NCBI RefSeq assembly: GCF_040807025.1
Contig: NC_090942.1
Span: 78,411,987-78,475,986, forward strand
DNA: 64,000 nt
From: Struthio camelus
Lineage: Eukaryota; Chordata; Aves; Struthioniformes; Struthionidae
Reading direction: 5' to 3'
The notes under the pieces were generated by a model. It searched no databases and was not told the origin of the DNA. It saw nothing but the letters and a program-made list of their open reading frames with translations. Position numbers and translations under genes: made by a program. This document shows, in pieces, positions 42,311-55,200 of this stretch (within the stretch, counting starts at the first letter, position 1; every line of letters starts with the position of its first letter).

Positions 42311-45300
42311 TATTGTTTTGGCTTTCCTCTTAACTGAATTAATTTCCTGTAGTCAGTGACTCTGACATTTGATCTGTGATGTGATCCTCCATTTATGTGT
42401 TAAGGGGAAACCAAAGCATGCCTAGCCTGAGGTCTGACATTTACAGTTGAGAATTTGTTGTGTCTAGTTCTTGATCACACAGCCTAAGAAAGTTCCTCAG
42501 ATAGCAATGCTGATAAGTCCTCAAGTCCTGCCTTTGAAAATGGTAATAATGCAAAGCTGCTAAAAGAAAGAATTGTGCAAATTGCTATGAACCTAATCCT
42601 TTTTGCACCAATAACTACCTCGTTATGTTTTTACAGAGGAAAAACCAACATGTGGTGCCAACGAGCTACAAGATCAACTTGCTTCCCTAGCAAAAATTAA
42701 TTATGTATGCTATTTCAAAAGATTTAAGTCAGAAATGCTTGCTTCTTTCATGTGCAAGTCACTGTAGGTATCTTGTTTTATTCCGTAATGGGCTTCAAAC
42801 AATTGCCTGGGCATCCTTCGAAGTTAGTTCTCCCTTCGCAGAGTCCTGCTGTCGTTGCTGTAATATTCCAAGTGGGCGGTTGCCAAATAAGTCACTCCCG
42901 AGGGGATAAGATGAGGATGTCTCTTGTGGGGAGCGGGGATGAGGGGTAGGAAGGCATTTGGCCGCAGCGCTGGCAATGCGGTAGCGGTGTTGCCTTTCCC
43001 ACACAGGAACTAACCTAGCCCTGGTTTGATGGCAGCTACAGACACAGTTTTTTGGGTTTTGGTTATTTTGTTCTTTTTCTTTCCTTCCATGTGTTGTGAG
43101 TTTTGTGCTCCGTTCATCCAGCACAAGTCAGTGCGGTACTTTTGAAGACCTCACAGTCCTGCACATTGCTATCGGGGGAAGTCTAGTTCTCGATATTCAA
43201 TAAAAGTGAGGGGGTGTATTACCTTCCCTGCACCAGCTTGCCTACACCTGTTCTGAGCTAGTTGTTCTTTTGCAAACATGCAGGGGAGAAAAAAATGACA
43301 GCTAATATGGTTAAATAAAAAACGTAGCGAGGCAAAAACTGAATATTTTAATCTGTTTTTCATGCTGTGAGCCAATTTATAACACGCTTAATGTCTCTGA
43401 GCACTTTGATAAGTGTGTGTCTCACTGTAAGGAGCCGGCGTTTGATTCCTGAAGCATGCGACAGAATTTTCCTAATGCATCACACAGGCACCCACTCCAT
43501 AAATCTGTATAGAATATACCAGTGCACTATTTACATTTGGGATGTAGTCACAGACTTGGCATAGCTTGGATAGTAAATATAAGGAGACAGAGCTAAAGAG
43601 AATATTCCAGCAGTATGGAACTGCGGAAAATAGAAATATATATTACTGTTCTCGGATGTTACTTTTGCCTTATGTCGTGATCAACTTGGTTCCCTTTTCA
43701 TTTACAAGTATGTCAATAAAAACCAAAGCTGCTTACTCTATTTAAGCTGGCAAATTAACTATGGTATTTTGAATAAAATAAGTTCCTGTTCCTTGCCACA
43801 TAATTAAATTTACAATTTTCATTTTTAAATCCTAGATAGTTTTTCCATCACAAATTGCTTACTAGGTGGACTAGTAAGTGTTTTTTTTTTTTTCTCCTGA
43901 GCTCTGTAGCTAGGTGTGCAAGCAGAACTGTGGTGACTGTTCAGGTTTCCAATGGAGTCATTTGCATGTGAAACATTTACACTGACGGTGTCAAACTCTA
44001 TTTCCAAGGAAGAAAATATAGTCCATTTATCTTTTAAATATCCACAAACTGGTCCAAGAATTTCTGAGGCAGGGAAGAACCCTAGAGGAGCTTGCGTTAT
44101 TATAAATGACTTGGTAGCTACATGGTAAGGCAATGGCAGAGACTTGGAACAGGTCTAAAATGTTGCTACCTCCTTCATTTTTCTGTTGTCCTGTCTTTCC
44201 AAAGTATACTGCCAAGTAAACATGAAGGTGTCTTTCCAGGGGCATAGCAATAAGGAAAAAAAGGGAACTAAGACAGGACCTGGCTGTAAAGCCTGGGAAA
44301 GCTATTAAATATCTGGCCCTGGCATCAAAACCTCTGCTCCTCGGGAGCTACTTCCTATAGGATTGCATTGCCATTTTTAATTTCCTCATGTGGATAGAAG
44401 TCTCTAACCAAAATCTTACTCACTGTGCTTCTCTGGCAACGGACCAGTTAAATGTCAGAGGGAAAATGCTGATAACCCCCAATTGCACTTTGTTGCAGGG
44501 GGCAGGACCTATATGTACTCCTTTGGGGTGGCGGCTATCCTCAATGTCTATCCTTTTCCTTTCTTCTAGTTTTTTCCTTTTCTTATTCTTTTCATATGTT
44601 CTCCATTATGTTACTTGACGTGTAGTAACTATGGGGAAACATCCCCATAGTCAATGCCAAATGTTTTTTTGGCAATTTGGCTTTCAAACCATGAAAGCAG
44701 CTAATCCAAATTCTTTCTCTCCATGTGCTCAAGGTGTATGTGTGTGTGAAGGATTCCTGCTCTTTCTCTTCCAGGCTCCTAAAATTTCCCTAAAGAATAA
44801 AAGCTATTGCCAGTTTTCACACATTTGATTTTTTTTTCTAGTGAATTAATATTATCGTAAAGAACAGATGCAAGCGTTACTTTGGAGTCTGCAGGAAATG
44901 AAACAGTGGGTATTGGCCCCTCTATTTGCTGTGGCACTTTAAATATTCTAGGATGGTGGCAAGTTGAGGGGACTTGTGGAGAGACTGCTTTTGAGGTTAG
45001 AAGGAATAAAATCAAGGGAGCAGTGCTGAAGTTTGGAACATCCCTCTCCCCCCGTCTTCTCCACCAGCAGGTACTGTACTTTCTGGATTTTTAAAATTAA
45101 AAAATACTCAATTTCTTTAGCCCTTTGGTTTGAAAAACACCAGGACACCTTTCGCCATTGACTTTTAGTGCCTGCAGATTCTGCAGATTCAGGCCTTTTC
45201 CCCCCACATTGGTCTCTTACAACAGGAGTCCCTTAAACCCTTATGTTCCAGCCACTGACTAAAATGAAAGTTTTTAGGGACTTTATCCACTGTCGTTTCT

Positions 45301-48300
45301 CAAGTTGACCCTATGAATCTCGCACACCTAGACAAGAAGCTAATAAAATAGTATGAAACCAGGCAAATGCTAGGGGAGAAGAGAGGAGCTTAGTCAAAAA
45401 GCGATGAATTTCATCTGTAGAAGAATGCCTGGCTGGTTGGTTGAGTAGGAGCAAAACTATCTACATCTGGGTCCTGAAATCTTGCTGTTATGCCTCTGGA
45501 GAATTGCAGTTCAGGTACTTTATGCTGCCCTCTTCATCTATGTTCCAAGTGCCCATCAGACTTTATCTCCTATAAAGTCTGGCCTGATAGCTGGCCATAT
45601 CTCCTACCATCTATGCTGGGCTCTTCTTCTTATTGGCAAGGGAGTGCTTCATGGCAGTTGTATGGTTTTAGTTCTTCTTGGGAAATATAGCCCAACCAGG
45701 AAGTTCTGACCATGATGGAAAGTTGGAAACTCAAAATACATGAACTGAAACTCCCGTGGTGTACTGCAAATACGTTCTTTTTCCCACCGTGTATCTTTTA
45801 CCCAGGTAAACCTCCTCCCCTCCTCCTCCTCCTTTTTTTGTTTGTTTTTTGTTTAAAACACTTTTCCATTGGGGAAACGCTGTATTTTAATGAAAAATGT
45901 CAACCATCATATTCAACCATTGTTTTCATGCCAGGGCAGTACATGCCTCAGAAGCCTGAACTGTATTACATGCTTACAGTGAAATGTCTAGGGGAATGAT
46001 AGGTGCCAGTTTGTTCCTGGATTTTGGATGTGTTTCAGGACCACCTGTTGCATAGTTCAGTTGCCAGCCCCAGGCCAGAGAACATAATAAATATTTTAGA
46101 ATCTGGAAGCCCAGCGCTAACCAGGCTTTTATGGTCCAAAAGCCAATAAAAATAAAATGTATGGAGTCAAAAAGCCACAAATTTCAAAGAAGTACTTAGC
46201 TGAGTATTTAAGGAAAGCTTTTGCTGGAAATGTTTTTCTAAGTATATTATGTGATTTTAAATGCATCTGAAGAAATGTACTTTTAGAGCAGTTTCATTTC
46301 TGTTATGTAATAGAAAAGAGTATAGTATGGACCACGTTAAGTTATGATACTGTAATAGTAATGTAGGGGACTCTTGGAATCAGGTCTGTGTGTTTTGTCA
46401 GGCTATTCTACAGATAGACCAGCTAAAATCACACAAAAAATTAATAGTCCTCAAATTACAGCCCCTTTCTAGCATCCAGCTTTTATACATATTCTTTCCC
46501 CTGTGCACTGCAGTACTTTGCCGTTCTGTCTCCTTGTCCCCAAATCTTCCTTCTGTCTCATGGCTTCCCAATGTGCTGATTGCCTGGGCGGTCAAGCAGC
46601 TGCCTTTTCACAGCTCCTGCTCCTTCTCCGCTCCATGCTCAGAACTACAGAGGTGTTGTTGGGAAGGTATCTTCTAGAGAAGTCGCATTTGCAATGCAAA
46701 AAAGCTGTGAACAGTTTCTTCAAACACCAGCTGGCTGCTGTGTATAAGAATTTAAAGTGTTTCTTAGTGGTATGCAAGAAGAATTTCTTTGTCCTTTTTC
46801 CAGCATAAAAAAGTCAAAGATAGAAGTCCTATTGTTTTGGCTGACCTACTATGTTAGGGATGCAGCAGAAGTGTATTCAGATCATGCTAACTATCTAATT
46901 TTCCATTCCCGTTTCACCTTCTGATTTAAGACAGTTAGGACTACTATATTCATATGTGTGTGTGTGTATGGTTTTGCTGGATGTGTTCCCTCTTTGGCAG
47001 GAAAATGTTGAACGGGGAAGATTTGAACATTCCTAGATGTTTGAGAATGCCAGCAGATTGGATTCCTCTGATGCAGTTGTTGTACGCCAGGATATTTTGT
47101 GGCCGTCTGTGAGATTTGTGGATATTGTCTGCCAGCTGGTGCTGATGGGAATGCATCCTCTGCTGTACTGTCATGCGTAGTAGTCTAATTTCTCCTAGAA
47201 GTGTCAGGTTTACAGTGTGCAAGTAGAATAAATGTGTAGCCCGTACCTAATAGGTATGACACCTTCCAGGTTTCCTGTATGCTTTGCAGTTATTGAGCAC
47301 ATATTTCTATACAGGAAATCTTGTAATCGCTAATGACTTCAGCAATAGTGACAGAAGGCCAGGCATTTCCTAAGGCAAAACTTTGAGGTTACTGTTGGTA
47401 GAGTTCGAGCACAGACAACCGGAGTACGCCCCTCACACCAAGACCCTTACAAATTAGTGTATCTTGGTAGGAGAAAGCTAGCCATGTAATCTCTCTACCC
47501 AACCACATGTAAAGCTTGAGTCCTAGTGATATTACTGAGTTTGAGGAGGCACAAAGATAAGTTTGATCTCGGTGCTTTTCTAATCCTTAAAGTTTCTGAG
47601 GAGGTCACCAGTGAGATGCCCTTTGAGAAGTCCCTTGGTTCTCCTAAGGGAATAGAGAGGAATGAAAAGGATTTTCTAGGATCTTGGACATGAAGCTGGA
47701 AGGGCAAGAATTGTTGATAGAATTTCTTATAGGGGATCCCCACTGTAGAAATGTTGACTCTGGCTCATCGCTAAGTTTAGAAACCATGAAAAACATGTAC
47801 CATGCACTTTATATAGAGCAGATGGTGCAACAGGCTTTACTGATTGCAGTGAGTCAAATAACAGATTGTCTAGAAAAGTTTGCCTGCTTTTGGCAGACAA
47901 TTTAATTCAGTTCATAGTATGCTACTGAAGTTCGTTGCACATCTCTGCAAAAGTAGGCAGCTAACACATTTTATCTCATCTGCTTTATGAAAAGTTTCTT
48001 AAATGATAAAAAAAAGTGTTAGAAATTGAGTTGTGTCCCGACTTTTACTCTTGAGTGGAGGTGGGGAAAGGAGTCTTGAATTTGTGAGTAGAAAAGGCAA
48101 TTTGAGATCCATGAAATTGATTTGTGTTCCAAAGCCACACAGTCAGTCTCCTTCCACTTGGTGCAAACTTATGTTTTCATAATCTTTTTCTGTACTTTTT
48201 GAAATAATTCCTCATTTATAGTTTGGAATGGAAGAAACATGAAAAATCACAGAATTTATTCCAGAAAACATAGTTTCTACAAAGCTTTAAATGTCAACAA

Positions 48301-50580
48301 CAACAAAAGAAGTTCTATTAGATTCTGCAACAGAGAAGACCAGACAGGTTTAGGAAACCAAAGTACTGTTTAATCTTGACAGTAAGAACAAAGCATACAT
48401 GAACATGAACGTTAAACCAATAAGTCGTGTATGTGTTCAGCTTGGTTACATTAAGCATGATCATATTAAGCATAATCATACAGTGAAGGGATCCTAGGAC
48501 GTACTAGCTTCTTTAGGTCCTTCTGTGCCTGTGTCATTGCAGTGTTATTCTGCATGTTATTCTCCTCTCTGAAATGGTTCCTCAAAAACACTGTGCTATA
48601 ATCCAGGCAAAAGTACTTAGCTGAGTTGGCTCTCACCTGGTCTGGTTTGGTAAGGTTAGCAAGCAGGCTGAGGTGTTACATCAAAGTAAGTGACTTGTTT
48701 TTCCCATGTTTTTTTGGCTTCGTCAGGTAGGTGTCAGTCGGAAACTGTTTTCAAGTTACCTGCTTGTTATGAAGCTGAGCTGACAATATATTAGATGTGC
48801 CAAAGACCAGGTCACAATATAGTGTTTACAAATGATGTCTGAGGAGTTTAAATCCTACAGACTGTGGCTATATGTGGTTCCAAGCAGTGATAACTTGTCT
48901 TGAAAATGATTTTTTTTTCTTTAAAAGTATCATAATCTGTAGCTGATTGTGCAAATCACTGCACATGTTTCACATTTCATTCACTTGTCACACATCCAGT
49001 ATGTGAAATCCATTTGTCAAGGTATGATTAATATTTCATCAGAGGATGAGAGCCAGTGATCTTTCTGAGGAGCCTAGTTGTTCACTATGAACCCTGAAAA
49101 CTCCTATTTTTTGTGCTGCAGACCACTAGTCACTACCTTGGCCAAAATGGTGTCTATCCTACTGACAGATGCTGTGCACTGCCATGTGACACATCTGTGG
49201 GTGCAAGATATGATGGCAAGGATAAGAATGGAGAAAGCAGGAGGTTGTGCTGGCATCCTCACTGTATGCAATTCCTATAGGCCTCTGAGTTTTTCAAGAA
49301 GCAGATGACAGCAGGTTCTTCCCAGCACCCAGCCAGCTGACAGACTATGTCATTGCCAGCTGGTACGACTTTTATTATGTCTTTGTTATTTATCATGATT
49401 TGCCAGTTTTCCCTATTTCAGCCTGACTGCCATTTCCCATTATCACCAGTAGGACTTCAGTTAGCAAGGGGGCTGCCATTTTGCTATCTCTTTACCATGG
49501 TAGTTGCCATCTCTTAGGATTTCCACTGAAACCTGCCCAGAGACTGAATGCCTGCAGTTGCGTGGATTCAGGGAGGTAGTCAGTACCTCTGGGTAAGCAT
49601 ACGACCTGCGAGAAGCAGCAAAGACCCTGTGAAAGGTAGGAGTAGTGGGAGGACGACGAGCAATGTGTTTAATGCCCAGAAGGCAGAGCGCAGTCTGCTT
49701 TAATGTCAACTTATATGTGCTACTAAGGCCCTGACCTTGTACTGCTTCTGCTGGTACAGAGCCTCAGAAAGGTGAGCTCAGACTCGACTCTTTGCTGGGG
49801 GCCTACCTTGCTGTACAGCTGACACTTAAGTACTGCGGTCACAACACCATCAGACTGTTTTCTCACTACTTTACTCCATGTGAGTTTATCCCCACAGAAA
49901 CTGGGTATGAAATGCTGCCAGCATGTAATGGTGATAATTTACAGTCAGCTTCGCACAGGAGTAAGTGACTACACGACATTCAGGGGAGAAGAGAAGGAAA
50001 CGGCTCAGATCTGGCTGTGTGTGAGAAGAGGTGAACCGCGCACTAGAACGTGCAATGCGTCACCCTCCTCCTGTCACCCTGGGGGAAGAATTGACCTTGC
50101 CCAGAATTTGTACTTTCTGGGTCCCACGAGCGGTTTTTTTCTAGATGCCCTCTGTTGACTTAACTGTGAATGCAGTGGGAGTTAAGCCAAACTACAGCAC
50201 TGTGGAAAAGCCTTTTCAAAATATGTAATCTGCCATTCACGGGGATGTTGTCTGGAAGTCTTCCAGAGCGGCTCTCGGGCCAGACAGGATCATCTCCGAA
50301 TGCTTGTAAGAGTGACAGACTCTATGAGTTAGATGCAAATGGAAACAAATGTAGGATGAGCGTGGGGAACCTGGATGCTTACCTGCTATAACGGGAACCA
50401 CCGACGCTACTACTGAAGGTGATCCCACCTCCTACTCACAACTTTTCTCTGGAACAAAAGCTTTTTCAGACTTTGCTGCTCTAGAAAGTCCATTTGTTGC
50501 TGGCCTAGAGCCAGTCAAATCCAGAAACATTCATTTGCAATCCTAGTAGCAGCGTGAAACGTTCCCTTCAATTTTGCGCA
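42311..50580. other. Intergenic region downstream of PARVG
   Basis: No coding exon on either strand that I can name. I searched for the cysteine-rich and membrane segments of SHISAL1, the next gene in human (minus strand), and did not see them. The many short frames lack coding character. Confidence 0.65.
43199..43204 (+). terminator. Alternative downstream AATAAA
   Basis: Canonical AATAAA followed by a G/T-rich stretch (gtgagggggtgt). It could serve a longer PARVG 3' end of about 1.8 kb. Confidence 0.25.
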
Positions 50581-50634
50581 TAATCTATTTTTGATTAGCT
50601 TCAGACATTTGTACTGACTTTTCAGCTGCAGCCT

Positions 50635-50670
50635 ATTTGCATACTTAGCCATATTTGCATGTGAACAAAG
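50635..50670. promoter_or_regulatory. Octamer pair with SOX-type site (candidate enhancer element)
   Basis: ATTTGCAT occurs at 50635-50642 and again at 50653-50660. The second is followed after 3 bases by AACAAAG (50664-50670). On the opposite strand this reads CTTTGTT, 3 bases, ATGCAAAT: a SOX-POU arrangement with the 3-base spacing known from the FGF4 enhancer. It lies about 0.5 kb before the CpG island. The motifs are seen; activity is inferred. Confidence 0.4.
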
Positions 50671-51169
50671 GGTATTTGGGCATGAACAAGGATATTTCCT
50701 TATTACTTTCTGTTATCTCAGATTTCTTCTCATCCAAGTGTAGAAGCAAATCCAGTATTAGTGGTTTAAGAATTAGTAGTATATCAGGGAGCTGAAGCAA
50801 ACAGTTTATGGCAGTCCTGTTTGCATAATCTTTGGGGAAATAACAGCGGCCAACCAGTACTTCCAAAGAAAGGGGATTGATTTTTGACCGACTGATAATC
50901 AACCATGGGAAAATCCATCCACAAATAGCCTTACTTAGTGTACTGGAAAATTCCCTAATAGCGGAAAGTATGTCGCTCCCTAAAAATTCTTCTTTCTGTG
51001 ATCCAATAGCTCTAGCAAACCAATTGCCATTAGCTTAATTTCATATTCATCTTTCCGTGACGATGTATTTTAATGGCTGCTTTGGCCTGCTAACCACTAA
51101 TGAGGTTTTTTTTTTTTTTTTAAATGAAGGCTTTTTGCAAACTAGATTTATTTCGTAGTGAAGAACGTG

Positions 51170-52270
51170 TGGAAGAAGAAGCAGCCTCGTGTTTCCAGGC
51201 CTGGTTCACGACCACGCTCCTCACGCTGAGCCTTGCGAAGGGAAGCAGGGAGATGCCCTGCGCTGGCAGGCGCCCAGCAGAGCAGACGGGTGAGTTAGGT
51301 CTTGCGCAAGAAGGCATCGGCGCAACCCTGCTGCTTCGGTTCTTCAGCCTGCGCTCTGCTTGCCGCCAGGGGAAGAGCTGGGGCGCGAGGAGAAGGGTCA
51401 CTCTCGGCTTTGGCCCTCGGCAGCGGGGAGCGTAGGCAGCAGCAGGTGTTTCCCATCTAGGCAGCAGCAGAGCTTGGTGGAGCACCACCTGCGTGGGGTC
51501 GCCTTGTCTCGTCTTGGCGTGGGGCCCTGGGTGGCGGGAGGGCAGCCGTGGTGGTGGAAACCAGGTAAAGCTCAGCGGGGGTGCAGGGGTGGGTTTTTTT
51601 GGCAAGAGGCCGAGCTGCCGGCAGCAGAGGGAGGCGGCGGAGAGGTTGGGTGGGCGCAGGGGTTGAGGGAAGAGGGTCGTGCCCCGTTGGCGACGCAGGG
51701 TGGGCAACGCTTTTCCTGCCGCCGGGAGGCGCGCGCGGGGACGCGGAAACCCAGAGCTCGCGCGCCCGGCTGCCGCTCCTGCGGTTTGGGGAACGACGCT
51801 CTCGCTGGAGGCGCGTCTCAAAAACGAGTAGCGTTAACGCCCGGGACTTCCGAAACGCGACGGCCTCGGCGAGCTGCTTGGCGCCAGCAGCTTCGTTTCC
51901 GCTCGTGGAGGACGGAGGAGGGTGAGTCATTTTGTTGGGTCTGCTGGCAGGGAAAACGTGGCGCTCCGACACCCGCCCGCGCCGGAGGAGCCGCCTCGCG
52001 GCCTCCGGGACCGAAAATAGAAAAGCCCCGCCGATCCCTCCCCCTCCAACTCCAGCAGCTCTGTCGGGACTGTTTCTGCAGTTGTTACTTCGTGTTTTCT
52101 GTTGTTTTAATTTGGCTTTTTTTTTTTTTTTGCACTTGGCAAAACCTCGCCGCCCGGGAGAGGTGGGCTGGCGCGGCAGGAGGCCGCAGGAGGACGGTCG
52201 TTTCCTGGGGCCCAGCCGCGGCAAAGGAGGGTCTGCCCGAACCCCGTCAGGACGTCCCCGGAATTTAACC
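51170..52270. promoter_or_regulatory. CpG island, likely promoter
   Basis: About 1.1 kb of GC- and CpG-rich DNA in AT-rich surroundings, with long overlapping open frames on both strands that are a by-product of base composition. Contains TGAGTCA (AP-1 type) overlapping a donor-like gggtgagt near 51918. The transcript it serves is not identified, and direction is unknown. SHISAL1 on the minus strand or a long non-coding RNA are possibilities. Confidence 0.6.
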
Positions 52271-55200
52271 AAAAGAGAAGAAGAAGAAAAGTTATGTCAT
52301 TTTTTATTTAAAAACGCTTTTCTGAGGCAGCTGTAGATCCGACTCTGCGTAAGGAAGGGGGCATTAATCTGGCTTTCTGCTACCTGAAATCCCCTTGCCG
52401 AGGGTCTAAACGGGAATCGTGAAAATGGCTTGTACCCCGGCGCTCGGAAGAGCGTGAATCTTTCAAAGCAAACGTTGGTTGCTGATGAAGACAGCCCAAC
52501 TACCTGTAATAAAGGCAGATGCAGAAAGCTCTGCAACCTGCTGAGATAAATGTTTTCAAGCCTGGGAAACTCATAAGGCTGGAAATATTGTGAAGTCTAA
52601 ACTAGCTGATTGAGATAGTTAAAAAAAAAAAATCCTAATTTATTAAGGCACAGCGGTCACACTTCCTGCCTTTGCTCTCCTTTCAAGATTCCAGTGTTTG
52701 AGGTATATTCTTGATAACACCACGGGAAGAACCATTGCTGTGGTGTTACCTTTTGTAGTCTCCTTTATTCCAAAACAAAAAACAAAAAAAACCCTAAAAC
52801 AGTGGTTTTCTGGTTTGGTTTGTTTTTTTCCTTTTTTTTTTTTTTAATTCTTCAAAGATTGCCTGAACTAGGTGCAGGGAAATAGGGGGGAAGAACAAAT
52901 CTCAGCTAATGGCTTTTAGAAAAATAATAGTGATAACAACTTACTCCATGTAATTCCTGACAGAAATGTCCGAGCTTTTCTGCTTTCAAAGAATACTCCC
53001 TCCACTGATTTGCTGTTATTTAAAAACAGGCAAACTAACAAAAACCAAAAAAAAATCCTGCTCTCCTTCCTATCTGCAATGCAATTCTGAAATTACTTTT
53101 CTGTTCCCCCTTCCTTCCCCTTAAGGTTTGCATCTAATTCAAAATCGTGTCACTAAATACACTGAAATGCAGAATCCGGCTGTGGATTTTTTTTTCTTGG
53201 CTTTATCTTGTCTTTCCCTCTCTGGTGCTATTTATCCGGGTTAGCTCCTTGCACTGAAAAAGAGTAAGAAGTTGGGAATTCTGCTGCTTTTAACCTGCCC
53301 TGAATGGGGCATGGATGGGGATGGTGGCAGAGGAAAAAAGAGAGGAGATCTAGAAAGAGGGCTGATCAGTTGCTGATGCTGATGCTCGCAGTGCTAATGC
53401 GGGGCCCAAGACAAGGACTTTGCCCTCTTTGTGCCTCTTTCAATTTTTAGAGGGAGAATCATTCCTCCCTCACAGGTGTTGCAATATAAGGTGCTGCCAT
53501 GCCACTAGAGCAGGGATATGTAGGTATTTAAGGCAAACTGGGACTCTTTTTGTCAAATGAATAAATCCAGGTCTGTGACTGCAGCCTTGAACTGATGACA
53601 CTTGTCACACAGCTGTCAACAGGCTGTAGAACAGGGGAGTCTTTTCTCTCTCTTTTTTTATTTCCTTCCCCGCTCTGTTCCTTTGCTTCCATCCTAGCCC
53701 ACTCTTAACTTTTCTTTGGTCGGGGGAAACGGACTTGATAAATAAAATGGCTTTATAAATAATCTGAGAATAGTTAATCACCAAAAAGTTATGCAAGGGA
53801 ATGGTTAAGACGGACAACAGCAGCTTCGTAGCTTACAGTTTTTCTAAGTCTTTATGGACGCAAGGGTGAAGAGTTAGGTCTTGTCAATACTGCGCAGCTA
53901 AGATTTAAAACAGTGAAGCAAAACACCGTGATTTAGCACTGGCATTGTGGAGTGAATTAACATGAAAAATAATCCATAAATCAAGAAAAGCACTGGTAAA
54001 CGTCAGGTTAGCTTTCTGTAGGCTGGCAACCTGGCTCGATACGCTCAGTGCAAGAAATACATACTAGACTTCTTAACATAAGAATTCAAGATCCTGGCGT
54101 AGGAAACTGCTGTGTGCGATAGGTGCTAGGAGGTGGATGAGCAGGGGTCCAAAGAAGGTAGGAAAAGGCTACCAGAGAACTTCTGCCTTATTTTCAAGTG
54201 ACAGGTAATGATACATAAAATAATTTGATGGAAGGGCTTAGTTGTGTTGATATCCGTGTTAGGCAGAGGATCTCGTCTCAGATGCTTGAGCTCCACCCTC
54301 AAGCTGTGCCTACGTACGCCTTTGGTTGCTGAGGTCTAGTGGAAGCTTATCTGGGTAGTATGTTGAACTCCCAATGAATTGGTCCTGGCCTGGTCACTTG
54401 AACTGATGTGGCGCTATTTACCTGAGGTGAGGAACGGGACATGCAGGAAGGAGCATGGCAGACTGTTTTTTGTATGCCTTAAGTCAGCAGAAAGTGCTTT
54501 GAGTAGAATTGTCCTTTCTTAGACTCAACCTTACTTTTTTTTTTTTTTTAAACCGCAAAATATTTTGCTCCTTCAAATTGCTCAAAGGTGCTCTGCAGGC
54601 TTCCCTCTCCTTCCCTAGATTTGAAGGAGAGAGAAGATCCTGCTGCAAGAGGTTTACACTTTATTACCCAGGAAGGACAAAGGCACTTGTGATTTAATGG
54701 AGTTATTGCCTTATGCAAAGACTGTTAATGGTATTTGCTGCCTTGAGGTGTACCCTGTTTTCAGGATTTCTGTCCAATAAACAACTATTTCATTAAAAAA
54801 GGATTTAACCACGTTAGCCAGGGTTGCCAAAGCACAATAACTTTCTGAGTTGCTCCAAATCCTACAGGAATGTTTCCACTGCATTAAATGGATGGAAAGT
54901 TTGACTGTGCTTGCTGACCTCTGTGCCATGAAGTCAAAATGACATCAGCACTGATATTGCTTTCCTCTGCAAAATTCTAATAAACTAAAAATAGGTAAAG
55001 ATATCTTAAAATGAAGCAGATTTTTCAGAAAGGAAATGCATATTAAGGCTGCTTCCCTTACCTCAGTCCTGCAGACTGTCCAGGTGCAGATGTGAGAGCC
55101 TCAGAGACTGTGCAGAGGCCTTGCTTATTCCTACTGATTTCTTTGGGAGAGACACTCGGATCACAGCATTGCGCTACTGCGTTAAAAAGCCTATAAGAGA

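Noticed and set aside
51120..52272. Open frames of 233, 302 and 271 codons on both strands
   Set aside because: They overlap each other on opposite strands inside a CpG island, are Arg/Gly/Pro/Ala-rich, and resemble no protein family. They follow from high GC, which makes stops rare.
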